Positions 38,087 through 50,097 of a stretch of 64,000 bases of DNA are shown here, in pieces. The notes beneath the pieces were generated by a model. It saw only the letters and a list, made by a program, of their open reading frames with translations, had not been told where the DNA came from and made no database searches. The stretch is taken from NCBI GenBank assembly GCA_963970005.1, contig CAXAMN010000001.1, forward strand, positions 2,244,366 through 2,308,365, given 5' to 3'. This DNA comes from Durusdinium trenchii. Lineage: Eukaryota; Sar; Dinophyceae; Suessiales; Symbiodiniaceae. The translations under genes and the position numbers were made by a program. Within the stretch, counting starts at the first letter, position 1; each line of letters opens with the position of its first letter.

Positions 38087-41000
38087 GCTTATCACTGATC
38101 ACCGGCATTTTGCGATTGTAATTGTAGGAAACTTTATAATAGGATCTGTTCGTTGCCAACATAAATCCCGAAATGTTTTCTAGTGGTCCAAAAAAGCAGT
38201 ATGTCACCAACATGGAATGAGTCTCCCAAGAGTGACGACTCGTTGGGTGCGTGTCATCCGGGCCTTCCGCCCCCAGGCGAGCGACGACTCGAGCGACTCC
38301 AAGTCCGAAGGTGGGGCCACTACGATGACGGGGAAGATGGGAAGATGGTCAAAAGCTGAAGCCCCGACCTCCCAGGTAGGTTTAATATATGTATATCCGT
38401 AGGTATCTGAAGACTCGGATGGCCCACTGTCCGAAGACGGTGGTTTTCACTCCACTTCCATGATTATTCCAGGAATTGTAGTAGGAAGAGGAGAAGGAAC
38501 AAGGAACAGGAATGAACGCATATATGAACGGAAATGACATGACAAAGAAATGAAAGATATGCAAGGCAAATGACATAAGTCAAAGGACATGATGGAAATG
38601 CAAGTAAATAAGTGGAAGAAAGCGGAAGTGAATCACAGCACACAGAACGAACATGAAAACCACTGGTCAACCATGATTATATAATCTGTGCCAAAGCAGT
38701 CATTTTTTGACCCGGCGGAACTTCCCTGCAAATCCGGATCAACATGGCAGGCGGTCCCCTGCAGACGAGAAACAGGAAAGGGGAGCACAAGAGCAAGAGG
38801 CAAAGAAAAGAAGCGGAATAGGAAGATGAACAGGAAAAGCAATAATTAGGAAAGGACACGGCATATGGGGGGAAGTCGAAGTCAAATCCCTTCAGGGGAC
38901 CTTCTAGAGCGCGAAGCTACCACACAAAACAGTGATATAAATAACATAACCAAGACCACTTCCGCCAGCGCGGTCCCCACTTCCCAACCCCCCAGACGGT
39001 TGGCAGGTCGGGGCACCGAATCTCGCACCACTCCCAAACAATGTAAAGGACTTGAGGAAATCTCAGCGTCCCTTCGAGTCAAGGAGTTTCCAGCAAAGGA
39101 ATGTGCACGTGTTTAAATCTGGAGGGTTGGACCAGATTCATTTGAGGGGGCTGGGAATAGATTTTTGGGGGTGAAACTTTTTGTGAGTTGAAACTCTATA
39201 TATATAGAGATACAGTGTATGATTATAACTAACATTATTTATATACATACATATTATATATATGTTCAAGAGGACAGAATGAATTTCTGGGTGTCGGTTT
39301 GGGATTCTTGGTGATTGTGCTTAGTCATGGAGGAATTGGAAGGTACAAGACTTATAAGATCAATTCTTGAGGTGCACGAATTGCAAGGTTTGAGAAGACA
39401 AGGGCACAGGACGAGAGATTGGTGAAATTCAAGGGATTGAAGAACGGGAAGAGGGGCGGTTACTGTTGCATGAACAAATTGGCCCAAGAAGTTGTTCCAA
39501 AACGGGCCAGAAGGCTTATGAAAGCCGGTTGGTACTGCAGGAAAAAGATTGGGCCACACTAATAGGGACATGTGTGTTTGATCATGTATGGAAATAACAC
39601 CTTTGGGCGGGAGTTGGCACTTCCAAAAGGCCTTTGTTGGCTATACAGCCGTGTTGCTGTGCCATGCTGCGCCACATGTTCAGGCGAAGCCTTTTTATGT
39701 GTTTGAAGAGCAGACCGAGCAGACAGCCCGGGCGTGCGGCCAATGGCAGTCACAGCAGTCGCTGCTGGTTGGGCATGAAGTTTACTCTTGCACTCTTACA
39801 ATGGTGGTATTTGAGCACTGGAACACCTTGTCTCATTGTCTCATTTTCTGCGGATTATGGCCCCCATGTACCCTGAGAACTGAACAGGGGCTTGCTTTCT
39901 CATTCAAGCCAACAGTATTCAAAAGATGTCAGGGACACTCTATAATGACCCATGTGTTTGATTCTGTTCTCTTTCACTGGTGTGATTGGTACTTACAAAA
40001 CCATTGTCTTGCATATTTGCATGAGTGCCAGACAGCAATTGCGAGAGTGCGGAACGTTTCAGCACAAAAGTGATGAATTCAGCGTCATCGAAATGGGCGT
40101 TTGGCTGACTTAAAAGACGTTGGTGAACTATAAATGAGATCTGTATTAAAACAGGGAGACCTCCCAGGCGTTCTTCTCTCCCCTGAGTTTGGGAACCGGG
40201 AAATAGGCTGGCGCCTACCCAGCCAGGGGCGAGAAAGGGGTCTCCCATTAACATACACACCCAAATGAGGATGCACACTGTGCAACCATATGACACATGG
40301 AACGAGGTCCAGAAGATCTCATACACCGATGTAAACACTAAATTACACACCATACGGGTCTCATCCACAACAAAACGTGCACTCGCTTGCAACAAACATC
40401 ATGCTGAATAGCACGGGCTAATTGACACAGAGAGAGGACCATTCACTACTTTGGATTTCGCGGCTTCCTTTTTTGGCTTGAAACGCAGCCATCACCGCAG
40501 CGCTGCGCTCAAACGGACGCCGTCTACTCGCCATGCGGGAGGAGTTGGTTCGTCCCGCACGGGCTCTCAGGGGCGGTCGACGTGGCTGGTGCCGCAGCCA
40601 GACTGTACTCCACGGCGACACCCGCAAAGGTGGACCAACACGTAGCAAACACACCATTTGCGAACTCCCTTCCCGAGTAAGCTAATATCTAATCTAGCCA
40701 AGCAGAGAATGGGTCGCCCGGGACAGCCCTTTCACAGAGCAAAGACCTGCAACACCCACTGTACACAGAGAGGAACCCACAAGTTTCACCTGTACACGAT
40801 GACATACGATGACAGCGTAGAAAAGACAAGCACGTACCCAAAGGCGCTGTGCAAAAATGCAAAAGCGCTGAAGAGTGCAAGTACCAGGTGCCGATAAAGG
40901 CAGGACAAACAGGGCTCAAACAAGGCGCAAACCAAAAAAGCAGACCGGCGCGGTCGTCACTCAGGACACGTCGTCCAGCAACATGGCAGCCCCAAAGGAA

Positions 41001-41534
41001 GACTGGTGCGGTCGTCCAACACACCGTCTCACCACTCCACCGTTTGCACCCATCCGGCGGTGAATGACATGCTGATGACATGCACCCATCATCGGTGCCG
41101 CGGACCCGATCTTCGGATCCTGAGATCCTGTTCATCAAACATATGAAGCACATCGCCTGCCACGATGGAGCAACTCGGACCTTTTCCACAAAAAGTCCTT
41201 TCTTGGACCATTGGGTGTACGGACGAAAAGCGGCACACGGACTGCGGGAATACCTTCCGGGTCTTGTGCAGGAACATGAGACTGCCTCCCTTCCAAGTCC
41301 GGTTCGTCCAAAACCGGTGAAACATGGTGAAACGCTAGCGTTTCAGGGTCCCATGTCCACCAAGCGATCCTTGAAAATCCAGTTTCCAGAGCGGGTTCGT
41401 GGGTTGTTGAGGTATTGCTGCCGTGATCTGCCATGTGTTTGTTTTTGAATAGACCTATATAGATGTTCACTTGTACTCGTAGACTGCTATCATGCTATCA
41501 AGAAACTGTGTGTATGCTGGTAACCGCAAGAATA

Positions 41535-41670
41535 TCCTAGACGAGTGCCGCACAAGAGTGTTGTCCCACCAGAGAGTATCCTAGCAAGAGTGTCTTAGCG
41601 GAGTGTGAAGCAAGAGTGTCCCGCAAGAGTGGCCTAGGATCATGTCAAACAAGAGGCTCCTAGAAGAGTG
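41535..41670 (+). repeat. Degenerate AAGAGTGT repeat
   Basis: GCAAGAGTGTC, ACAAGAGTGTT and CTAGCAAGAGTGTC occur about every 20-25 bp, interspersed with CCTAG. Not coding by any visible criterion. Confidence 0.65.
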
Positions 41671-44600
41671 CGACGAGCCACGTACAAAGAAGGTGGTTCC
41701 ACGTGCTTTAAGAAGGTGTTTCACGTGTCCGATCGTCGGAGTGTCACAGAGTCTGAGATATTCAAGTTTATTTTTGCCTTCGGATTGGTGGGCGGCTCAA
41801 TTTATGGCCTGGAGAAGGCCATGTCCCAGCTGAGGGCCCGCGGTCATGACCGTCATCGCAGTCGGGTCGGGTCCTAAGTTTGCAGCCGGGTTTTCCGATG
41901 TCTTTGAGTAGCAACATGTTTTTGCACCAGATTTAGTTGGTATCTCGAAGAATTTGTAGGTACTACGCTTTACCAGTTTGTTTGATCGCGCGGCTGTGAA
42001 AGAAAGCAACATGAACTGTTTGTCCTGAATAGGCAGATGGCTGTGAGTCAAAACCTGCAGCCACCAAATATCCCGGTAGATGTTTATAGATTGACCATGA
42101 GCATGGCAGTCTCTTCGGTTCATGTTCGGTTCTTAAAACCGACGTCAATGTCCTGGTTTTCGATCCACAGCATTGGGGCTTGCGCAGCCGGGGCGCGGCG
42201 CTTCTAGCGCCTCCATACTCTCTCTCCGATCGCCACGGTGGTTCGGACCCGACTTCTGGTCACCGCAACCATGGGGCCGCTTTGGCTCTTTTGGGACCAC
42301 CCAGCACAGGGGTCACGAGTTCGGAGCTTCGGGTGAATGGTGACCCCCAGAGATTCCCCGAGTATATATATATATATATATGACACTGTATGAATACCAA
42401 AAGGTCCAAAGGTATGGGTGATTGGCTTGGCTGTTGTGGGGTGGTGTGGGGTGGTCTGTTTTGGGATGCGAGGATAGTGATCATGTCCCATGTTTCATTC
42501 TGCTCTTGGGAGTGAAGATCGGGGTCCACGCGCGGCACTGCCACTGAACCTAGCATGATGGCAGAGATAGCTGAGACCAAGCCTAAAAGTCGGCGTCGGC
42601 CGAAAGTCTTCATCACAACTCCATCACGGAAATTGATGTTTTTTTGAACAATGCCATGTGTGGAAAGCAGTCCCACCTCCCATGTTTGGTTTTCCCATCC
42701 TGAGAGCCAGCTCCTTGCGACCAGGCAGCCCCTGAACCATGCGGTTTTGGTCCGATGCCCCAGCCGACCATTGTGTTGATTGAACCACCTGGGGAGAAGA
42801 TGTCCAGTAAATATGCGGCAGTACATATTCTATTTGATTCTATTTGCTGCTGGGTTGAAGATGTATACGAGTTGAATTTGCTTTAATACATGAGTATTAG
42901 TTTGGAAAAGGGATGTTGGAAAAAAGCATCAATCCGAAGTGTGTGCAGATGCTTTGTCTACTGAGCAGTTTCTTTTTGTTCGTCAATTTGCCACTGTATT
43001 GCTAGCTTAAAGGAACTACTGTCCCCGAAAGCCAACAAACTACTGCGCTTGTTTGAGCCAGAACTTTAAATATCAAAATTAATGAAGTGCAGCTTAATTT
43101 TACATTGGAGCGTGTACATTCAAAATTGTCAGGCTGACAAATACATACTACTAGTATCTTCTAGTATTTAGTATATAATATAGTCAAACAGTTGGGTCCT
43201 TGACTGACTGACGATTTCTTATCTTCCCAATTTGCCAATATATTTGATGTTCCTTAAACCCTGAACACTATGTCCTATAAACATAACGTGTTTGGCTAGT
43301 TGCCAAGTTCAACCAATGTTCAACATCAGTTCTTGTGTGAATCCAAACAACCTCAAAGTTCAAATGATTATATATAAGTAAGTAGATTGAATCTTCGTCT
43401 ACTTGTGATTTGCATGACAAGTTACTTCTACAATTGAATTAACTTGCAACCCCTTTTTTAGAACTAATAACTCATTTATAAGTGCACGTCTAATTTCAAT
43501 CAGTTCTAACGACTCATATGGTAGGATGTGTGGGGGGTACAGGGTCTATCCATAATTAGGGAGCATTGCAGTAAGTCCATCTTGTGTACATGTTTTTCCG
43601 TGACGGTTTGACCATTACCATGAATCAAGTCTACTGTTATTATTCTTGCGGTGCATATCCGAACCCTTCTGGCTGAGGAGCTGGCTAGCCATCGACGGGC
43701 GTCGTGGCCAAAAGGAAAACGCCGGAAGAAGTCCAAAGCAGCTCCTCAACTGAATTTTGGCACTGGATGGTTTAGTTGGGATGAACTCGAAACAGATGGA
43801 GGGACAATCAGGGACTACTCCCCTGCACATACCACACGGAGCCCTAAAACCACTGTGTTGGAGAGGAACATGGTCCAAACCACGGCAGAATTCCCAGGGC
43901 CCATGTGTTAAACGATCTGCGGTTGATGCAGCATTTGCATCATCTGCTCGACACTAGGGAGGTCATGCAGAGGGGGACTCGGTTGGCAACGCTGTAGGAA
44001 ACAACTGACTGTCAACGCAGAGAGCCCAACCTTATTTTTGTGGTGACAGACAAGGACATGGTCGGGAAAAACACGTCGCTTGGACATATATAGAATATAG
44101 ATGAGACCTGGCATGTTGTAGCACCTTCTGTGACTCATGGCCGTTGTTGTAGCACCTCACCCTCGAAACCGCCGTTGGCCGTTGGCACTGTCCACGCCGA
44201 GGTGAGGTCCGGTTGGCCCCATTTGCCTCACGTTTTGTCCACCGGACCGGCCTCCAAGGTGCGCTGGTCTTTGCGCTGGACCCCGCGCTGGCGCGTGTTT
44301 CGACAGACCGTGCGGGCGCTCGGCGAGCGAGCGGCGAGCGAGCGACGGAGTTGGCTCAGTCGATCTGACCGGACGGGAGGAAAGCGGGATGAGCAGCCTC
44401 ACATGGTTTCGTTGAAATTTTAGGTTGGCTTCAAGTGCAAGTCCAACAACAAGTGGTTTTTGGATGTTTTTGGACAACCCGAAAAGCATCTATTTCAAGA
44501 GACTAGTTATTTATAGACATCCCATAGAGTGGGGTCCTGGGAGTGGAATTTCATATTTTTCTTGTAAGCAGAACGATGTTTTCTTTTTCCCATACTGTCC

Positions 44601-46085
44601 ATGCGATCCACTTCAAATTCCACTTCATTGAGTGATTGAAGTGGAGTGTATGAATCACCTAGCCAGGTGTGGATGTCGAATGATCCTTTGGGTTGGGCGT
44701 GAAGAAGGATTGCTGTACAGGACCTTCTAGGATAACCTCGGTATGTTGCCAATAAGTAGCAGCAAATACAACCTTTGAGTATGTTTTCCGATCCAAAATC
44801 CTTGGCGACCCTAAACCAACATCTCACAGAAGAGACAAGTGGCGATGTTAGGGTCTTTTGGCTGCCTTAGCCTTTTCACAGAGTCGAAGTTTGCCTTTGG
44901 TGGTCCAAGTTGCAAAACAGAGGCTAGATAGCTGATATATATATATATATTATATATGCTGATATGCATTGATATATGCCTCGAGTTTGTAGCTAGGGGC
45001 CATGTAACCATCATTAATGGATACACTATACTGATACTTGCTTGGAAACTTGCTGATAGACACGGATGGAAAACACAGCTGGCATTTCGTGATCATGGTG
45101 CCGTACATGCTCAGCACTTTATGTCTTAAACTCAGGGCCTTGTAAGTGGAGTGAGGTCTGTGATTGAGTGTCATATAATATTGTTGCAGCCGCACGAACT
45201 GGTTTGTTCCAAAAAGTCTACTTTGATTGATAGAGGATTGCTAGGTCATACATCATGGTTTGGCACTCTGTGCACGTTTCTTGGATGGGTGGCTTCGTTG
45301 TGGTTGGTGTTGTAGGAGCTGCAGCTTCTTCTGCCGTTGGCCATGGAGTTTGTTAATCGCACTGTTGTTGTAGTCGTAATGGTGTGCTAAGGGTTTGCCT
45401 TCCTTGTGCTTGCCTTTCAGAAATGCACAGTGTTTGACTTTTGCAGCTTTGTGTTTGTGTGCGTGCCCACAAACGGATGCATACTGGAAGCGTGAATTAC
45501 AAGTGCCTTGGGGTAATTACCAAGATTGAGGCCTACCCTTCGCTGGTTGCCTGCAAACCGGATACGCACATGGATATATTCTCCCGGCACATGGGCATAT
45601 TTACCGATCAGTTGGGGTGTTTTTTTTTTTGTTGGGGTAGCCCTACGTCAGTCCCCTGGAGTGTTTGGAACCTCCTGAGGTAGGACCACCTGCGCTCGCG
45701 ACCTCTCAGGATGCTTTTACCGGGCAGAATCTGCGGGAGCGGGTGCGACGTCCTGGACGGTGCGTCGTGAGGCTTCAGATCAATGACCGCAGGTGATTGG
45801 TTGGCGGCCCCCCATCTCCCATGTGGAGCAGGAAAGTTGATTTCATGTCTTTTGCACTTCAGTGAGCCAAGAAATGGGGATCAAGTGTTCATGGGAATTG
45901 TGCCTTAAGCATTAGAGTATCGTTCTCATGGCTGCAAGTAAGTGGCTGAGTACGAGTACGAGCTTTGGCCACTTTGGCTTGGTGCGAGCTTTGGCTTGGA
46001 TCCTATGCTTAGGCTCTGGTAGAACACACACTTTCCACACCACATGCTTGGAAGAACCTGACAATAGGAACAAGGAGTCAAGGAG

Positions 46086-46195
46086 CTACTAAGAACATCT
46101 AAGAACAAAGGACATCGCTACGAACGGAGAAAGGAGGCTACTAGGGTCGCTCCTTGCCTTACTACCAGTAACAAGAGGACGCTACTAGGAAAAGT
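46086..46195 (+). repeat. Dispersed CTACTAG-type repeat, copy 7
   Basis: More diverged: GGCTACTAGGGTCGCTCC, CCTTACTACCAGTAACAAG and GGACGCTACTAGG. Confidence 0.7.
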
Positions 46196-46887
46196 AAATT
46201 GGCCTCACGAGTTTGTGAAAGAAGATGCCGTCGGGACTTCGGGAAGGAGTTACATGATCGAACGCGTGGTATTTGTTTCGACCATTTGATCTTATGCAGT
46301 GGGCACTGCAAGACAACAAGGAGAAAGAATGCAAGACAACCCATGCCATTATACAGTTGAAGATTTCAATCTCAACATGTCTCCCAACGCACAGAATGGA
46401 AAAGTGCCTTTGCACGTCCAAACGCCAGAACGTCACCAGGGGATGTTCTTTGCTGAGGTTCGCTTGCCCATAGGCTTAGAGGCTTGGGAGGACCTTGGAG
46501 TTGACATCAAGAATTGTTGCAAATTAATGCCAGAATGATTCAGTTTGAACATCCAGCTTCTGAGCATCTCTGGACATGGTAAAGCTGAAAGGTTTTGTTA
46601 GTATCTACTTGAAGTGTGTCCTCTAAATATATCTATTCCACCCATCAGCGAATGCAGGCTGCAGTGATATCATGATGTATCATGATCTCATGTCATCGCC
46701 AGGCGGATGCAGGTCTCGGGTCCAGGTTTCGCGGCGGTCACGTGTTGCGGTCCATGCGGCTTTCACCCGCGGTTTGACGGTCACTCCGTTGACTCGGTTG
46801 TGCAGGCAGGTCCAGCATTGATGCTCTACAAGGCTCAATGTGAGGCGCTGCCCGCGGTCGCGCGAGTGTGGATGCCGGGCACCCGGC

Positions 46888-46998
46888 GAAGTAGTAGCAA
46901 GAAGCTACTAGTAGCTATTTGCTACTAGTAATGCCCTTGATACTATAGTAGTTAGTGATGCACCTGCAGTTGTTACTAAACGTGATGCACTTGTTACT
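46888..46998 (+). repeat. Dispersed CTACTAG-type repeat, copy 8
   Basis: GTAGTAGCAAGAAGCTACTA is followed by GCTACTAGTAATGCCC and decayed units ending in GTGATGCACTTGTTACTACT. Confidence 0.72.
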
Positions 46999-47449
46999 AC
47001 TCAGCTTTGGTTTGAGCACTCTGCTTTTTCTGTTTTTCACGTGTGCTGAAGACGATTCGTTTGTTGAACTCGTGATGCTCAAATTACTCATTACGTACTG
47101 TAGGTCTTGCACTTACAGCAGCACTCAGCTGAAGAACTATGAAAGAACCGATGGACAATGGCCATCATGTGCTAATATGTTCTCGGACGCTTGGTGAGGA
47201 AAGGCTTGTTGGCTCCAAGAACGCACAGCAGAACTCTGTGGTATTCAGACTTCCATATGGGTGCAAATTAATCCCGAGTGCCCCAATTATACCAGCATAG
47301 ACCACAAACAGTTTCAATACGATTCGTTGGGACCACTATTAGTCAAAAACGATTTCTTGGTACGCCCTACCTCCTCCCCCAAGAGCAAATTGCTTTATCA
47401 ATGACTTTTGTCGGCATCGACATCGCTAATTGTTCGGCCATAAGAGAAG

Positions 47450-48021
47450 ACAAGAGAACAGGAGGACAAGACCCGGTCACAGAGCCCGGTCACAGAGTTC
47501 AGGGGCGCGGCCAGTCAGTGTGTCCAGGGCTGGTCAGCGCGGCCAGAGGACAAGAGAAGGACAAGAGGAGGGCAAGACCCGGCCACAGAGCCCGGCCACA
47601 GAGCGCGGCCACAGAGCCCGGCCACAGAGTTCAGGGGCGCGGCCAGTCAGTGTGGCCAGCTATTTTTTTCTAAGGTGGAACCCCAACAGGAAACTGTTTG
47701 GGAACAAGATGGGGACAAGACCCGGACACAGAGCCGGCCACAGAGTTCAGGGGCGCGAGGTGTCCTAGGACAAGACCCGGACACAGAGCCGGCCACAGAG
47801 CCCAGCCACAGTGTTCATGGGCGCGGAGGACAAAGAGGAGCTCAAGAGGAGGACAAGACCTGGACACAGAGTTCAGGGGCGCGGCCAAGACAAGGACAAG
47901 AGGAGGACAAGACCCGGACACAGCCGGGCCACAGAGCCCAGCCACAGAGTTCAGGGGCGCGGCCAGTGAGTGTGGCCAGCTCTTTTTCTCTAAGATAGAA
48001 CCCCAACAGTAAACTGTTTGG
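47450..48021 (+). repeat. GC-rich tandem array of CAAGACCCGG / CACAGAGTTCAGGGGCGCGG units
   Basis: Units AGGACAAGACCCGGACACAG and GGCCACAGAGTTCAGGGGCG recur with variable spacing. A larger segment (GTGTGGCCAGCT, T-rich run, then GAACCCCAACAG...AAACTGTTTGG) is present at 47625-47701 and 47945-48021, exactly 320 bp apart. Open frames on both strands come from the repeat. Confidence 0.85.
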
Positions 48022-49800
48022 TGAAAAACATACACAGTAAAAAGCAATCGCATCTCGGAGACCCAGGATTTTTTGTCTTAATGTGTTTGGTCTCTATTTA
48101 ACCGCCTTCTTAAACTACTAGTAAGCTACAAACATCGGTCATTTTGCTGGAGTCTGCCCACCCACTAGAATCGCCACCAATCATCCCGCACACCAACGAA
48201 GCGACGCCTCAAAGGACACACACGCATGTTGAGCGATACCCACAAACATGGCACGGAGGCAGTTACGCAGAAAAAACGCACTTTCCACCGAGGCGCAGCG
48301 GTGACAGTTGCTACAGTAGTTTGGACAGCCACTACCTTTTGCGAAGAAGATCGAAGAATCGCCACCTCGCCGCCAACCTATAAGCGACTTGTCGGTTCCT
48401 CGCTGCCAACCTCGTTTGCCTTAGCTGACTCCTACTGGCTGAAACCCTGGTTCCTAAATGGATTCTATATTTGATGCCTCCCACTTTGGGGACCCCCTAT
48501 GAACAAAAACGAAGCCGGATTTTTTTATTCGAGGGGGAGGCGTGACTTTCAATAGGTGGAAGGGATTACAATAGGGCCTCGGGAGGTCCCGGCCTAGACC
48601 CTTCTGGGCAAAGGAAAATCGACCACAGCCCATTGGTGGGGGGTCCCCCAGTATACATTAATATATTAGAGTTCCATGTAGTTTTCAGTTCCTGGACAGC
48701 TGTTGAGATGGAACGCCCCCCCGCCCGGTGTAGGCGTTGACCTCCTTTGGTGCCCTGGTTTTGGGTGCTGGCCATGGACAGCGCTCTGGAACCGTGTGCA
48801 TCCGAGAGGCGATTTGTTTCTGGATAAAATCAATCGCGAGGATGCAAAAAACAACAACTTTGGAGTGTTCGCCCGCTCTGGGTGATTTTAGTCTACCCAC
48901 AAACCTGGAGTATCAACATGTTGATTTATGATGATTTGTTTTCAATTTTGTTTTTTTTCACAGTTCTTGACGGTGAAAGGGGGACATGATCCAGAACAAA
49001 TACTTGCAGTCCCTCCGCAGTTTGGTCTCCTTTTCGAGTCCCATAAGCACCAAATGGTCTTATCAATTGAGGCAACCACGGCTGGTAGCATAGATTTGCA
49101 ACATAAGACCGCCCCCTTTGGAGGTCCCTCCTCGCCCTGTGGTTCTCCAGACATCAGACAGCGGTCTGGGCTGCCGAGCCAACTTGGTCACAGGTGAAGT
49201 TCTTCGAGTAAAACGTCGTGTTCTTTGCTACGCGAACGCAGGAAACAGTTTGACCATCCCCCAGTTGTGCAAATTTTAAGCAACACATACAAGGAGTCCG
49301 ATGCTGAAATGCCTGTTCAGGACGAGATAGAAACAGTGAAAACATATGAAAGTTGAAATCCGTTTAGACCGGATAACTATATGCTGGTCCTTTGGCCAAA
49401 CCAGTCATGGTCAGTTGCAATTTAACGGTGTATGATTGTGTACCTTTTTCTACTGGGCTATGCTGCCCGAGTTTGTTTTGCCCCAAAAGCAGACGTGACA
49501 CAGGCTCCGTCAGAAGAGTTCTTTCATGCGAAGGCGGGTCATCTGAGACCACCTGAAGGGGGAAGAGGTGGTGCTGCAAGACGGGGACATGGTTTGAGAG
49601 TATATTGTCAAGGATTGATCTGCCCGTGGTGGTTTAGGAGACATGTCTCCTGCGTTCGTGGGACTCCGTGTTATTTTGGTTTGAACACCAAAGCCAAGAA
49701 TTTGCACCGTTTGCACCTGAGCAGAGCGAACACACGACCGTAGGTGCGACTTGCAATTAACTAAGGTCAAGCGGGCATTCCAAAATTGGCAGTCATAAAC

Positions 49801-49805
49801 CATAT
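49801..49805. repeat. Target-site duplication CATAT (left)
   Basis: The five bases CATAT directly outside the left LTR recur at 58055-58059. Five-base duplications are normal for copia-type integrases. The pre-insertion site would read ...ATAAAC-CATAT-AAATTT... Confidence 0.92.
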
Positions 49806-50051
49806 TGTCACTCGGACACTGGTGCGGAAGTGCAGGGGACCGAGTGGAGGCTCGAAACTCACGAAGTTCTCGAACACGAAATGTCGGGCGGCACGCGAAG
49901 TCGCGCCCTTTTCACAATGCCATTGGCGTCAGGATCGATCGCCCACCGCTAGTGGTGGAAACATGGGACATTCGGGCCGTCATGGCCACACATGAAACAT
50001 ATGAAACATCCATACTGTCAAGTGGCTTGAAATGCCATCAGCAATTTCACA
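49806..50051 (-). repeat. 3' LTR of the copia element
   Basis: This is the downstream LTR in element orientation, 246 bp, 46 bp beyond the stop codon of the second frame. It should supply the polyadenylation signal. The bases just before it on the sense strand end ...CTTTTACCGG, so the usual purine-rich plus-strand primer is not seen. Confidence 0.95.
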
Positions 50052-50097
50052 CCGGTAAAAGGTGCTTGAGACAAAAAAAAACTCATCAGCTGTACTC

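Larger units (their letters stand above)
37896..49800. other. Region without supported genes
   Basis: AT-rich and purine-rich stretches alternate with GC-rich islands (40480-40620, 44190-44390, 46700-46880) that are open in several frames at once. None shows a known motif or a splice chain. Repeats in it are listed separately. Confidence 0.55.

Noticed and set aside
39588-40073. 161-codon plus-strand frame
   Set aside because: No recognisable domain, no splice context and AT-rich third positions; support is too weak.
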